64,000 nt of DNA from the NCBI GenBank assembly GCA_030268105.1, contig BSDZ01000027.1:499001-563000 (forward strand), written 5' to 3'. How positions within the stretch are numbered: position 1 is the stretch's first letter; every line of letters begins with the position of its first letter. The notes below the pieces were generated by a model, which made no database searches, had not been told where the DNA came from, and saw only the letters and a list, made by a program, of their open reading frames with translations. The position numbers were made by a program, and so were the translations under genes. Positions 1-11,050 of this stretch are shown in pieces. The DNA is from Volvox africanus. Its lineage: Eukaryota; Chlorophyta; Chlorophyceae; Chlamydomonadales; Volvocaceae.

Positions 1-43
1 ATCATTAGGCAGTCAGGCAACGAACCTGTCTCGATACCAAATT
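1..43 (-). other. Primer-binding site and leader of a truncated gypsy element (off-window)
   Basis: Read on the minus strand, this follows the LTR end by a 4-nt spacer and starts TGGTATCGAGACAGG. That resembles a primer-binding site for initiator-tRNA-Met (plant versions begin TGGTATC). The sequence matches the family A leader (3193 onward) better than the family B leader, which starts TGGTAGCGAGACGG, although the adjoining LTR is of B type. The body of this element lies left of the window. Confidence 0.6.
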
Positions 44-770
44 TGTTGTATCCTTCCTTCTTCAACCAGGCACTGAATCTGCACGTCTGAGTATTAGCTA
101 CACGTGCATGATGCTTATGAACAGCAAGACACTTCAGTGCAAGCAACGTGACAGTGGAAGACTTATAAATAAGGAAAGATTCAACTTACAATGATCTTCA
201 GTTGCAAATTAGGAGTCTGCCATCAGACCCCGCGGGCAGTGTTCATCATCCGGCTGGGAATGCTATGCTGGAATAGCTCAGGCCGATAATAAATGAGTAA
301 AACGTATATATCAGAATCAGACCGAGTTAAGTACACGAGTACTTGACCCAAATTAGTGTCAAGCCGACTTCGGTCTCTAGGCGGCCGTCCTCGCACTTAT
401 CACGTCGCGATACCGATGCACAGTACAGGTCTCACTGGATTTCAATCTCAAGTGTGAGTACCTTCATAGCACTATTCTAAATACCGCGTAATCCGTGATA
501 TTAATGAATGCAACGCATGCAATATGCGAAGGTCCGAATATCGATATTCCGTTGCCGACCCAACCATCGCTATCGTCGCATTCTTGCATACGCGTATGGT
601 TTATGACACAGATGAAGTAATAATATTCAAAGCATTATTACGCGGAATATTATGCCAATGGATAGATCGCGCATTATTTACCAGCATTGAGTCAAACATG
701 TTGACCGACAGCGTGATATCGTAGATGAGAATGCGACATGCCTGATTAGCTAGATATACTCAAATATATC
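44..770 (-). repeat. Family B LTR, truncated
   Basis: Homologous to the family B LTRs at 11051-11863 and 30415-31228. The minus-strand 3' end (TACAACA) is intact at 44. The other end stops inside the sequence after the short palindrome near 755-770, so about 90 bp are missing. It runs straight into integrase-coding sequence of B2, so the polypurine tract and most of the integrase gene have been deleted. It serves either as the 3' LTR of B2 or as the 5' LTR of a tandem element to the left. Confidence 0.75.
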
Positions 771-2354
771 CGACGATTTGTGTGATCGAGCCATCCTTTC
801 GTAGCCACAAATTGTTGCGCTTGTGTAAATGTTCCACATTACTTGGTGAAGCAAACCATGGATCGGCCTGATACACCATCTTGAGTCATTGCGTGAGATC
901 CGCTGCTATCGGCACCTCCTGACTGCGCGAACGAGTAACCGGTGCTGCCAGAATCGCAGCATGTAATGAAGGATGTCGACTGAGGGCGTCAGCAATATTA
1001 ATTCTGCCGGCGATATATTCCCACGTACAGTCAAAACGAGATAGATATTCCATCCACCGGGCTTGTCGTCGGTTAAGCGTGGGGACACTCTGCAAGAATG
1101 TCAGCGGTTTGTGATCAGTCTTCAGTGTAAAAGGGCGGCCTGCGAGGTAACAGTGCCATTCCTTCAAAGCATGTAGAGCCGCCAACAGCTCTTGCTCTCC
1201 GGTCGTATATCGGGTCTCCGCACCCGAGAACTTCTTACTCATGAAGGCGATCGGTCGTCCTTCCTGCAACAATACAGCACCGCTTCCATGCAAGGAAGCA
1301 TCCGATACAACTTCAACACGGAATGGCAACGAGTGATCAGGGAAAGAGAGGGTAACGTCGTCGGCGACGATTCGCTTGAGCTCTTCGAATGCCCGCTGAC
1401 ACACAGGTGTCCAGGCTTCGAGGGAAGCAAAACCTCCTTTCTTCGTCAAATTCGTAAGCGGGGCCGCAATAATGGAGTATATATTGATAAACTTACGGAA
1501 GTAGTTGGTCAAACCCAAGAACTGGCGTAGTTTGGTGAAATTCTGTGGCGCGGGCCACTCGCGAACCACAGCTACTTTCCGTGGGTCCATCCTGACCCCA
1601 GTGGCCGACACGATGTGGCCCAAATACTCCACTTGAGGCTGCGCCCAAAAACACTTGGCGCGTTTAGCAAACAATTGCTCCCGCTTCATCACCTCAAGCA
1701 CGAGCTCGAGATGCTTCAGATGCTCCTCGCGCGTCTTGGAATATATTAAAATATCATCCAAATAACAAACGACGAACCTGTCGATATACGGTCTGAACAT
1801 GCGATCCATCACTGCTTGAAATGTGGCGGGCGCATTAGTAAGTCCAAATGACAAGACCATGTACTCGAAGTGACCAAGGGGGTCCGGAAAGCGGTTTTCG
1901 GAATATCAGAGGCAGCAATGCATATCTGATTATACCCTTGTTGAAGGTCAATCGAGGAAAAATAAGCTGAGCCCTTCAGCTTATCGAGCAGGTCATCGAC
2001 TTGCGGCAAAGGGTAGCGATTTTTAATCGTGGTCGCATTCAAGCCCCTATAATCAATGCACATGCGCAACGTCCCATCCTTCTTACCGACAAACAATATC
2101 GGCGCAGAATATGGCGATGTGCTGGGCCGAATCATACCCTTTGCAAGCAGATCCCCCACTTGCCGCTTCACTTCATCTAGCTCCAATGGGCGTAACCTGT
2201 ATATAGGTCGTGAAACGGGTTGTGCTCAAACACAAAGGGGATCATATAGTCAGAAGGGAACATAGGTGGGAGCCCCAGGATGACATATGCATCAGTATAA
2301 TTTGGCAGTAAAGGGGCTGCGACCTCAGAATCTTTCACAAAAGACTGCGCGGTG
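771..2354 (-). pseudogene. B2 pol fragment: RT, RNase H, start of integrase (broken)
   Basis: Minus-strand Ty3/gypsy polymerase, read from 2354 leftward. The reverse transcriptase begins in the 1809-2186 frame (fingers/palm with IDYRGLN and [12 protein letters not shown]). A 1-nt deletion near 1882 shifts it into the 886-1860 frame, which holds the YLDD catalytic box ([12 protein letters not shown]), the connection, and an RNase H domain ([44 protein letters not shown]). A TGA at 886-888 stands where family A has CGG/CAG-type codons, and only about 110 bp of integrase remains before the LTR. The A1 element is inserted at 2354/2355. Both the frameshift and the TGA also occur in B1. Confidence 0.85.
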
Positions 2355-3189
2355 TGTTGTGCTACGGTTCGTTTCCCACCAATGTGTAGGTCGATGCGAT
2401 TCTACGAGGCGAAGTGCAATTTTGATGAACGCATGAACGATCAATGCATATGAATAAACTTGCATGATATAAATGTATTCGTATACATTTATATATGCAT
2501 TTGGCATGCCATCATTATCCATCACGACATCGCATCATGGCAAATCCGCCTAGCATGCATGAAAGCCCGAAGCATTGAAGTGCGCATTATGCTCGTGCTA
2601 CAAAACGATAAGTAATATTATTTGATATAATATTACTTCATTACAGCACACGTTGAGAGCGCCGCACTTGTCGCGATGCATGCCTTGCAACCGAATATCA
2701 TTATTCGGACCCTTGCATCATGCGAATGCCGGAAAGGCTTATACGTTGTTATGTGTAGACATCGCCTATACGCAGTAGGGTTGTCACACTTAGGATCGGC
2801 CTCCTAGTGTGAATCGTACGGCATTGCCATGCTATGAGTATAACAGATGTGAGGACGGCTAAGTAAGACAAGACATTCGATACCGGAGAACACTCGTGTG
2901 TTCTACACTATTATTACTAATCGCTATTCTACTTAGCCCGAGCTAAGCCTAAACTTCGCTTATCACCGCCGCGTGATGATTGCTTGCTTCCGGCGCTGAC
3001 GGCGATTTCATCCATTGCATCGCTTTGATCTGTAAGACTGTTAAGTTATATCTCTTCTTGTCTTGAAGTCTTCCGCTGTCTCTGTTTGCTCGCGCTTGCC
3101 TTGCTATACTTGCAAGTGCTCGCGCATCGGTGTCAAAAGCCTTCAGACGCGCAGATATTTATGAGCAAACATGAAGGAGAGGTACAACA
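2355..3189 (+). repeat. A1 5' LTR
   Basis: 835 bp, starting TGTTGTGC and ending GTACAACA (6-bp inverted ends). It carries a series of short perfect hairpins: a 12-bp stem ATATAAATGTAT around TCGT (about 2468-2495), a 12-bp stem AAGTAATATTAT with a 5-nt loop (about 2610-2638), CCGAATA/TATTCGG (2691-2708), a bulged stem at 2784-2812, and AGAACAC-TCGT-GTGTTCT (about 2887-2905). Highly similar to the 3' copy at 20098. Confidence 0.93.
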
Positions 3190-3192
3190 AAT

Positions 3193-3210
3193 TGGTATCG
3201 AGACAGGTTC
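3193..3210 (+). other. A1 primer-binding site
   Basis: Three bases after the LTR end lies TGGTATCGAGACAGGTTC, the usual place and TGG start of an LTR-element primer-binding site. It resembles the complement of eukaryotic initiator tRNA-Met 3' ends. The exact tRNA cannot be confirmed without the host tRNA set. Confidence 0.7.
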
Positions 3211-3256
3211 GTTGCCTAACTGTCTCTCTTTGTCTAATCGGAAGTAGGTTCTTTCT

Positions 3257-3352
3257 ATGGCGAGTTCCAGCGACAAACCACGAGGACCGCTAGATACTTT
3301 CGCCGAAGACCTAGGCCGCACCGTATTGGACGCCGCTGCTTCCGGTTTGTAA
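3257..3352 (+). CDS. Small leader ORF of family A (A1 copy)
   Basis: A 31-codon ORF (MASSSDKPRGPLDTF at its start) between the primer-binding site and gag. The A2 copy at 22760-22855 has the same length, frame and stop, with one amino-acid change near the start. It ends in a TTTG-TAA context that could also be a splice donor (TCCG|GTTTGT). A possible acceptor (TCGCAG) near 3417 would join it to a downstream open frame (3436-3690). It may be an upstream ORF controlling gag translation or the first exon of a longer Gag. Neither can be decided from sequence. Confidence 0.45.
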   Translation: MASSSDKPRGPLDTFAEDLGRTVLDAAASGL

Positions 3353-3655
3353 TTGTTTAACTGCTTTTGCTTAGATTGCTGCACTTGTTGTATAAGTGTA
3401 CTCTCTGAGTCGCAGGTAATCTCAGTGCACCGGCATTGCTTGCCACGGCGACTGAGACCGGCTTTCGTCCGGACCAGTTGGCGACTCTCATCCCCCAAAC
3501 TACAGAGATCAGGACTCAGCTGGGCAAGTACTTGCTGAGTTTACTGAATCTTCTCAAGAGTACTGTCGGTAGGATCACCGAATCGTTTTGTACTCTTGCC
3601 TTTGCGATAGAAGTCGACTTCTATTACGCAAACCTAGGATATTGCTTCGTGTTCC

Positions 3656-4892
3656 ATGTCCGTGGAACGCGACGATACGCCGCACACTAGCTTAGCTAGC
3701 CAACCCGATTTTGTTGTGGTTGCTAGAGCCCCGGATAGAGGTCTTGAGACTATTGGCACGCGAGCCACTCAAGAGCCCCTTGTCCTTCAGACCCCTGCTC
3801 ACTTAATTGTGCCACATTCAGCAGTTAATATGAATATGGACAACACTGCTGGACCACGGGTTCTGCCGTTACCCTCAAGCGCAAGGGCACGACGCCATCC
3901 CTGAGGTGATGAGATTGTCAATTCCCGTTCCTAGGCTTAATATTTCGCTGACTGAAAAGACACCAGGCCCTAGCATAGCCGATGCAACTCGTGCGTACGT
4001 GCGTGATGCTAAAAAGTATCTCCAGGCTGTCCATGGTGGCGATAATGATGGTATCAGGTGTCTCTTCGTTGGTAACACCCTCGAGGGCTCAGCGAAGGAC
4101 TGGTATCGCGAATGGACCACCACCCGGGGTGAATATACTTTTGACGAGATGATCGCTGCTCTGCTCGCACGGTTCGCTACTGAGGTGCAAGCACGCGATG
4201 TGGAGGCTCGTAAGGTCTTGGCGGCCGGTAGCTACCACATGCGTCGGGGCAAAAATGTACCTGCGTACCAGTCACGCTTCGAAGCACTAGTGACCCCCAT
4301 TGCTGACCTCACTGAGAACGAGCGTGTCTTTTGGTTTAAGCGAGGCCTGACGAAACATTTGGCTAAATGGTGCGCTACTGACTTGTCTGGGGTGCCGTTC
4401 AAGTCGTACAATGCCTTGGTCGCATTTGCTAAGGGTACGGAGATACGACTCCGTGCCGGTGAGGAAGAAGTCAAGTCTGCCCCTCGTGCAAATACCGTGC
4501 AAGTGCAGGATCCGCTTGGGGAAGCTGTGGCTCTGGACCAGGAACTTGAAGCGACCCGCCCCGCGCCTACTGCCGCGACGCGACGCAGCAACCGGCAACG
4601 CAAGGCGCGCGGGGGCGCTAGCTCAGGTGTCCACGGGTCAGGAGGAGCAGGTCCGAGCTCGGACCCAGCTAAAAGCAGGAAGCGTGGGGGCGCGCCGTTG
4701 TCGGCAGCCGCACAGCGCTCTGACCCCAATGCGAAACGGACTCACACGGATGACTCGTTTATGCCAAAATGGAATTGCAATTGTTCCAAGTTCGAACGCC
4801 AGAAAGCGGCCAATGTTTGTCTACGGTGTGCGGAAAGTCATCCTACGAAGGATTGCCCGTTGCTGCTGCCGTTTGTACCTCAGCCGAAATAG
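3656..4892 (+). pseudogene. gag: A1 gag (frameshifted), ends at amber codon
   Basis: Starts MSVERDDTPHTS. A 1-nt insertion in a C run near 3868 shifts the frame, and the remainder reads from 3906 to TAG at 4890-4892. Capsid-like retrotransposon Gag core: YVRDAKKYLQAVHGG, GNTLEGSAKDWYREW, then FDEMIAALLARFA, followed by a basic Ser/Arg-rich linker and a zinc knuckle CLRCAESHPTKDC near 4820. The knuckle spacing is CX2CX3HX4C, one residue shorter than the usual CX2CX4HX4C, and the same spacing is present in A2 and in family B. The A2 copy shows the unshifted frame. Confidence 0.85.
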
Positions 4893-4931
4893 GGGTTTGC
4901 CCGGGTTCCTGCGGAGGGGGCACCGCCCGGG
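4890..4931 (+). promoter_or_regulatory. gag-pol amber codon with downstream stem (A1)
   Basis: TAG at 4890-4892 separates gag from pol in the same reading frame, with no other stop between them. Seven nt later comes CCCGGG (4900-4905), a 20-nt loop, and CCCGGG (4926-4931), a 6-bp GC stem. This layout resembles the suppressible UAG plus 3' RNA structure of gammaretroviral gag-pol. The A2 copy at 24308-24349 keeps the codon, spacing and stem. Readthrough is an inference. Confidence 0.6.
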
Positions 4932-5914
4932 ATTTCTGAACTAACATGTGGTCGGTGGTCATCCTTACGGCCAGCCATGAAGGCATTGTTGCCTTGCGTA
5001 CTTGGACACATCGAGCGAGTCATTGCGCGACGAATCACACTTGACGGACGCACGGGACTTCTCTGCTTCGATCCGTTGTGTAATTTGTTTACACCTCGCC
5101 GTCCCCTGTCGTCTATCGATCTGTCAAACCACGTGGTTTTGTTCATCCCCTCGTCTCTGCGTGAGATGTCGGAACAGTTGGCCGTATACAGGAGATGTAG
5201 GCGTCAATATCCAGGCACCGCCGCATGTGTATTACTCCCTGCTTTCTGTCGGCGCAAGGCAGAGGCATCGTTAAGGGGTATGCGGCATGTCCACCGGTTC
5301 GAGCCGGGCACCGTTTTGTTTAATGGTGTGGATCGGGAGGGTATGCTGGCTCCGTGGCCAGGGACATCCTACTCAGTTGACGTTTGGTACGAAGCTCCTG
5401 ATGAGGGTGCCGTAGGTTACGGACCCGCCCTAAGTGCACTGACGTTATCTGCTGGGCAGTCGCTCGTAGATAACCGTGTCCCTGTGGTTCAGATCGGTTT
5501 GAATGGCCGTACTCTGAAGGCACTTGTTGACACCGGTGCCAGCGACGACTTCATCTCTGTCACAGAGGTGAATGCGCTGGGGTTGACCCCAGAGTCGTCT
5601 GATTGTCCACAGGTTACCCTTGCTGACGGGGGTAAGCATCCCATCATGGGCAGGATCACCCTTAGCCTATCGTTAGGCCCTTTGCGTGTTGTGACCCGGC
5701 CATACGTGGTGCAGGGCTTAGCAGAGACTGCACCGTACATAATGGGGTCTTCGACATTACGACAGTACCGCACGTGCATCGACATGGAGACCGCAACCCT
5801 GCATATGTGCAAGGGTACTCTGTCGATTAAGGTACCTTTCCTGTCGTTCGAACATGTCACACCAAAGGAGGGTGAAGCTGAGGCGGTGCCTATGGTTAAT
5901 TTCGCTGTGACCGC
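4893..5914 (+). pseudogene. pol: A1 pol, N-terminal part with protease (cut by B1)
   Basis: In frame with gag after the amber codon. An N-terminal region (about residues 1-180 counted from 4977) of unknown role is followed by an aspartic protease: active site [12 protein letters not shown] near 5525-5560, then [12 protein letters not shown] and IMGSSTLRQYRTCIDME. The frame is cut at 5914 by the B1 insertion after TSD bases ACCGC (5910-5914), and the polymerase continues at 11869. In A2 the same region is one continuous frame with RT. Confidence 0.88.
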
Positions 5915-5962
5915 TGTTGTATCCTTCCTTCTTCAACCATGCACTGAATCTGCACGTCTGAA
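5915..5962 (-). repeat. B1 3' LTR stump
   Basis: Matches the first 48 bp of the B1 right LTR (11051 onward) and then jumps into integrase-coding sequence. The junction shares about 2 bp, consistent with an internal deletion by end joining after insertion, because the outer LTR end and the target duplication are intact. Confidence 0.85.
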
Positions 5963-5963
5963 T

Positions 5964-7213
5964 CATACACTTTTTGCTTGCCTGCGATCCAGGTCTCGGG
6001 ACCGGGGTCCATTACTGCAGGGGCATTGGTGTTGTTCGTAACAGGCTCCGTGCCACGATAAGGACGAACAAGGGAAATATGAAACGTGGGGTGGATATTC
6101 ATGTTAGAAGGTAGGGATAGCTCCACAGCTACGTTTCCTACCATGCGAACAACGGGACATGGACCAATCCAGCGAGGCAACAATTTACTGTCCGCGAGCG
6201 AACGCAAGTTCTTAGTGCTCAATAATACCATTTGTTCCACCGAAAATGTTACGTCTCGTTTGGATTTATTATAATAGTCCGTCGTCCGTTGTTGTGCCGC
6301 GTCCAAGCATGCCTTCGCGTCTGTCATGCGGGATAGGAACGACTTGGCAAAGGTTTTAGCCGCTGGGATATTTATCTCCAACTCTCGCCACACGGGTAGC
6401 GCAGGATGAAATCCATAATTCAGAAAGAAAGGGCTTTGACCTGTAGAGCGGTTAACAGCGTTGTTAAGCGTGAATTCTGCCGAAGTCAGAAATGTATCCC
6501 AAACAGAGGGTGTGCGCCCCGCGGAATTCCTCAACATGTCGCCCAGTGTGCGATTTGTGCATTCGGTTTGCCCATCGGATTGTGGATGATATGCTGTGCT
6601 CAAATGAACGCGCATACCGACGAGTTGACATAGCGCTTCCCAAAACTTAGGCTTGAATTGACCGCCACGATCGGATATCACATTTTTAGGAACGCCATGC
6701 AATCGGACCACGTTATCGAAAAATAATCGTGCTGTTTGCTCAGCGGTGCAAGACGAGGTGCAGGGGGCTAAGTGAACCATCTTGGTCAAGCGATCGACCA
6801 TAACAAACACTGAGTCGTATCCCCCCTCAGTTTCGGGCAGCGCGACTACAAAGTCCATTGAAACACTTTCCCAAGGGGCATTTGGTATAGGTAAAGGTTG
6901 TAACAAACCCTGGCCCTTACCGGATAGTGCTTTATTGCGCTGACATAAACTGCACCACGAAGTTTTCCGCATCCTTCACCACGCGCGGCCACCAGAACGA
7001 GCGTCGTACGAGCTCTGCCAGACACGTACTTCCAGGATGTCCTGCTAACGGATCCTCGTGGAACCGCGCAAGAATATCGTAGCGCAAAGCGTCATCGTTC
7101 GGCACGACAATTTGTGTGGTCGAACCATCTTTCCATAGCCACAAATCGTTGCACTTGTGCAGATGCTCCACATTACTTGGTGAAGCAAACCATGGATCGG
7201 TCTGATATGCCAT
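5964..7213 (-). pseudogene. B1 integrase (frameshifted, C-terminus deleted)
   Basis: The zinc-binding N-terminus lies in 6932-7213 (FHEDPLAGHPGST, SFWWPRVVKDAENFV), and a frameshift near 6960 disrupts the CX2C end of the HHCC finger. The core in 5896-6972 keeps the catalytic residues in SMDFVVALPETEGGYD, NVVRLHGVPKNVISDRGGQF and YHPQSDGQTEC, where family A has R after the glutamate. A GPY/F-like region follows (LPRWIGPCPVVRMVG, HPTFHISLVRPYRG). Coding ends at WIAGKQKVYD, where the deletion to the LTR begins, so no chromodomain remains. Confidence 0.85.
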
Positions 7214-7219
7214 CTTGAG

Positions 7220-8427
7220 TCATTGCGTGAGATCCGCTGCTATCGGCACCTCCTGACTGCACGAACGAGTAACCGGTGCTGCCGAAATTGCAGCATGTAA
7301 TGATGGGTGTCGACTGAGGGCGTCAGCAATATTAATTCTGACGGCGATATATTCCCACGTACAGTCGAAACGAGATAGATATTCCATCCACCGGGCTTGT
7401 CGTCGATTAAGCGTGGGGACACTCTGCAAGAATGTCAGCGGTTTGTGGTCAGTCTTCAGTGTAAAAGGGCGGCCTGCGAGGTAACAGTGCCACTCTTTCA
7501 AAGCATGTAGAGCTGCCAACAGCTCCTGCTCTCCGGTTGTATATCGGGTCTCCGCACCCGAGAACTTCTTACTCGTGAAGGTGATCGGTCGTCCTTCCTG
7601 CAACAATACAGCGCCGCTTCCATGCAAGGAAGCATCCGATACAACTTCAACACGGAATGGCAACGAGTGATCAGGGAAAGAGAGGGTAACGTCGTCGGCG
7701 ACGATTCGCTTGAGCTCTTCGAATGCCCACTGACACGCGGGTGTCCAGGCTTCGAGGGAAGCAAAACCTCCTTTCTTCGTCAAATTCGTAAGCGGGGCCG
7801 CAATAATGGAGTATATATTGATAAACTTACAGAAGAAGTTGGTCAAACCCAAGAACTGGCGTAGTTTGGTGAAATTCTGTGGCGCGGGCCACTCGCGAAC
7901 CACAGCTACTTTCCGTGGGTCCATCCTGACCCCAGTGGCCGACACGATGTGGCCCAAATACTCCACTTGAGGCTGCGCCCAAAAACACTTGGCGCGTTTA
8001 GCAAACAATTGCTCCCGCTTCATCACCTCAAGCACGAGCTCGAGATGCTTCAGATGCTCCTCGCGCGTCTTGGAATATATTAAAATATCATCCAAATAAC
8101 AAACGACGAACCTGTCGATATACGGTCTGAACATGCGATCCATCACTGCTTGAAATGTGGCGGGCGCATTAGTAAGTCCAAATGACAAGACCATGTACTC
8201 GAAGTGACCAAGGGGGTCCGGAAAGCGGTTTTCGGAATATCAGAGGCAGCAATGCATATCTGATTATACCCTTGTTGAAGGTCAATCGAGGAAAAATAAG
8301 CTGAGCCCTTCAGCTTATCGAGCAGGTCATCGACTTGCGGCAAAGGGTAGCGATTTTTAATCGTGGTCGCATTCAAGCCCCTATAATCAAATGCACATGC
8401 GCAACGTCCCATCCTTCTTACCGACAA
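7220..8427 (-). pseudogene. B1 reverse transcriptase/RNase H (frameshifted)
   Basis: Frame 8143-8427 begins in the RT fingers ([23 protein letters not shown]). It is shifted twice relative to a working RT: an extra A near 8390 that B2 lacks, and a 1-nt deletion near 8215 that B2 shares. Frame 7220-8194 then holds YLDD, the connection and RNase H through NIADALSRHPS, ending at TGA 7220-7222. It is almost identical to the B2 fragment 886-1860, with only a few residue differences in 324. Confidence 0.87.
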
Positions 8428-8524
8428 ACAATATCGGCGCAGAATATGGCGATGTGCTGGGCCGAATCATACCCTTTGCGAGCAGATCCCCCGCTTGCCG
8501 CTTCATCCACTCAAATTTGGCAGC

Positions 8525-9437
8525 CTAACCTGTATATAGGTTGTGAAACGGGTTGTGCTCGAACACTAAGGGGATCATATAATCAGCAGGTAACATAGGT
8601 GGGAGCGCCAGGATGACATATGCATCAGTATAATTTGGCAATAGGAGGGCTGCGACCTCAGAATCTTTCACAAGAGACTGCGCGGTGGTAACAATCAATT
8701 GCACCCAAGGCCTCGCAAGCAATTCATGGATGCTTTCCCTTATCACTTGATAAGCTGCTCTTACATCCTCCAAGCTTTATTTCGGCGGACGAACGCCGCT
8801 AAACGAAGTTAACCACAGGCTCCACACAGTTCCGCCCTCCTCTGGTGTGACATCTTAGTATGACAGACAAGGTACCTTAGGCGATAGGTTCCCTTTTGCA
8901 CAATGGCCAATTGTGCTGGACTCCATATCGATGCACACACGGTACTGTCGTTATGTCGCGGCACCCAATGTCCATGTAGTGCTGTCTCCGAGAGACCTTG
9001 TTGCACTCATTGGGCCCTAACACACAGAGGGTCCTTCGCCGGCTAAGGGTGATCCTGCCCACGATGGGATGCTTATCCTCATCAACGAGGATAACCTGAA
9101 CACTTAGACGACTATGGGATCAATCCCATCATGCTTATCACTTATTTGAGATAAGATTGTCAGTAACACCGGTAATACTTAGGTGTCCCAAAATTTCAGT
9201 CAACAAAATTGATTTTGTTGCCATCTAAAAGAGTCAAACGTGGCGTACATCCACATTATACCTACGATCCATGCTAGTTAGCAGAAAAGGATCCGTTAGA
9301 GGCACATAAATATTAATCATCGAGTATATTAAGTCAAAGTAGCGAAGAGTCTCCTCATATCAACATTGCCGGATTCAATCAAGATTTATCCCAGCCAGAA
9401 CGTAATTTAGTACTCCATGCCAATTAACATTTCCGTG
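8525..9437 (-). pseudogene. B1 protease region, degraded
   Basis: Aligns with the protease-to-RT region of family A in several frames: [14 protein letters not shown] near 9060, then MDIGCRDITTVP in place of [16 protein letters not shown], then KVPCLSY. Stops and frame changes interrupt it, and no intact DTGA active site could be read. The same broken pattern occurs in B2 at 21066-21319. It contains the empty site (8683-8687) matching the A1 insertion in B2. Confidence 0.65.
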
Positions 9438-10710
9438 TTAACGTGGATTGGGTGCTCCGACAATATCAACGGAAATCGTGTCAGGTGCCTCATTCGTTGA
9501 AGGTGGTCCTACAATTAATGGGGGTAAAAGCGGGCAGTTCCTTGTAAGGTGATTTGATGCGCACCGAAGGCAGACTCCCAATTGTCGTCGCTGCGCAAAC
9601 TCCGTTTGCGTACATCCCCACTTGGAAAGCCATCGATTTTGTGTTCTTGACCGCTTCGATTCTGATACAGCTCCGCGTGACTCGGCGGTATTTTGTAGCA
9701 CGCTCGTCCTCTTCCGTGTACTCCAAATTATCTGCGAATCCCTTGGAGTTAGTTCTTGGGTACCAGGAGTATGAGCGTGGCTAGACGGAGGGTTGCCACC
9801 CCGGCACATCAGAGCTGGAGGTAGTGGAATGCCAGTAGCCTCAGGTGCTGGATCAGTCTCATTAGATATATCTTGCGTCGTGTCAACTGATAAGGTGCTA
9901 ATGGTGTCGGGCGTTCCTGTCCCGTTCCAAGGCAAGCTTCGACGCCACGAACGATCTGAACCCATCGCGTATACGATCTTGTCCCTTCCCGTGTCAGGTC
10001 CGTAATACTCGCTCGGGCTAACTGAAGGGAGAGACCGCGTTGGAACCAATAAATGTAGTCTCCCTCGGAGAATCCAATCATGGGTGCTGTTACTGCTTCG
10101 AAACACAGCCGGTAATCCTCCACGGACTTGTTAGTTTGCATTCAATAAGCGCCTGCGTGTAACTCTCTGTACGTGGCAGCCACTTGCGACTGATTTCCGG
10201 GAGCGAAATGAGCAAGGAGCGCGTTAATTAATTCTTCGAACGTAAAGTGCTCCTGTACAGTGGTCCAATGATCATACCATTCTCTTGCGACGCCGCTTAG
10301 TGTAGCTCCGATGAAAAGACACTTCACTTCGTCGCGATCACCACCCTTTACCAACTTCAGATACTTTTTAGCATCACGGACATAGGAACGAGTGGCACTT
10401 GCGGTATTCTTGGGTTCGGCATCATGACGAATATGTAGTTGAGGTGTTGGGACTACGAAACCAGGAACCCCACCTTCATCCATAAGTTGCTGTAGCGATA
10501 CCATCGCTGGGTTCTGCTCCACCTCAGTGGGCCTCATAGGGTCTGGCGCCCCAGGAGGATTCTGAGCTGGATAAGGGGAGTTCGACTGGGGAGCATCTGA
10601 TTGGGGATTCTATAAGTTATCAACGTTCGGTGTGGTGTCTGGTTCTCCATAATGAACACTAATATTAGCCTGATCACTCTCCTCCATAGTTGGTGGATAC
10701 TGATCACACG
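9438..10710 (-). pseudogene. gag: B1 gag (nonsense codons and frameshift)
   Basis: Read from an ATG near 10710 (MSCDQYPP) leftward. The capsid-like core SYVRDAKKYLKLVKGGDRD and GATLSGVAREWYDHW lies in 10142-10537. A TGA at 10142-10144 stands where B2 has CGA (Arg), and a TAG upstream replaces the TAT of B2. The nucleocapsid portion lies in 9438-10106 and ends in a CX2CX3HX4C knuckle (CLRCASNHLTRNC near 9550). The gcgta at 9608-9612 is the empty site for the A2 insertion seen in B2. Confidence 0.85.
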
Positions 10711-11013
10711 ACATGTATTCCAATTAGTACTTTTAAAAGGAAAAAGAGATAAAGGTAGGACTCTACCTTTGGAATTTTCGCTTGAGTACTGTCCGCGTTC
10801 AAGTAAACTCCGTCGCGAGTAAAAATGTAGTCCACCAATACGTAGTCACCTTCAAATGAGTATATCCTTAATAGCTGGACCTGTCAAATGTCCGACTTAT
10901 TGGGGAAGCGATTCCGAGTATGATGGCAAGGAAAATCTTGCCGACGAAGTTATCCTGTGAAGCTCCTCGCCGCCGTTCACTCGTGCAAGAATCTACTCTC
11001 CAATAGCGGCGAT

Positions 11014-11046
11014 GAGACAGCCGTGAGTCGAACCGTCTCACTACCA
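11014..11046 (-). other. B1 primer-binding site and leader
   Basis: On the minus strand the LTR is followed by AATT and then TGGTAGTGAGACGGTTCGAC. The B2 copy at about 30389-30410 reads TGGTAGCGAGACGGTTCGAC. The position and TGG start fit a tRNA primer-binding site that differs from that of family A. Confidence 0.65.
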
Positions 11047-11050
11047 AATT

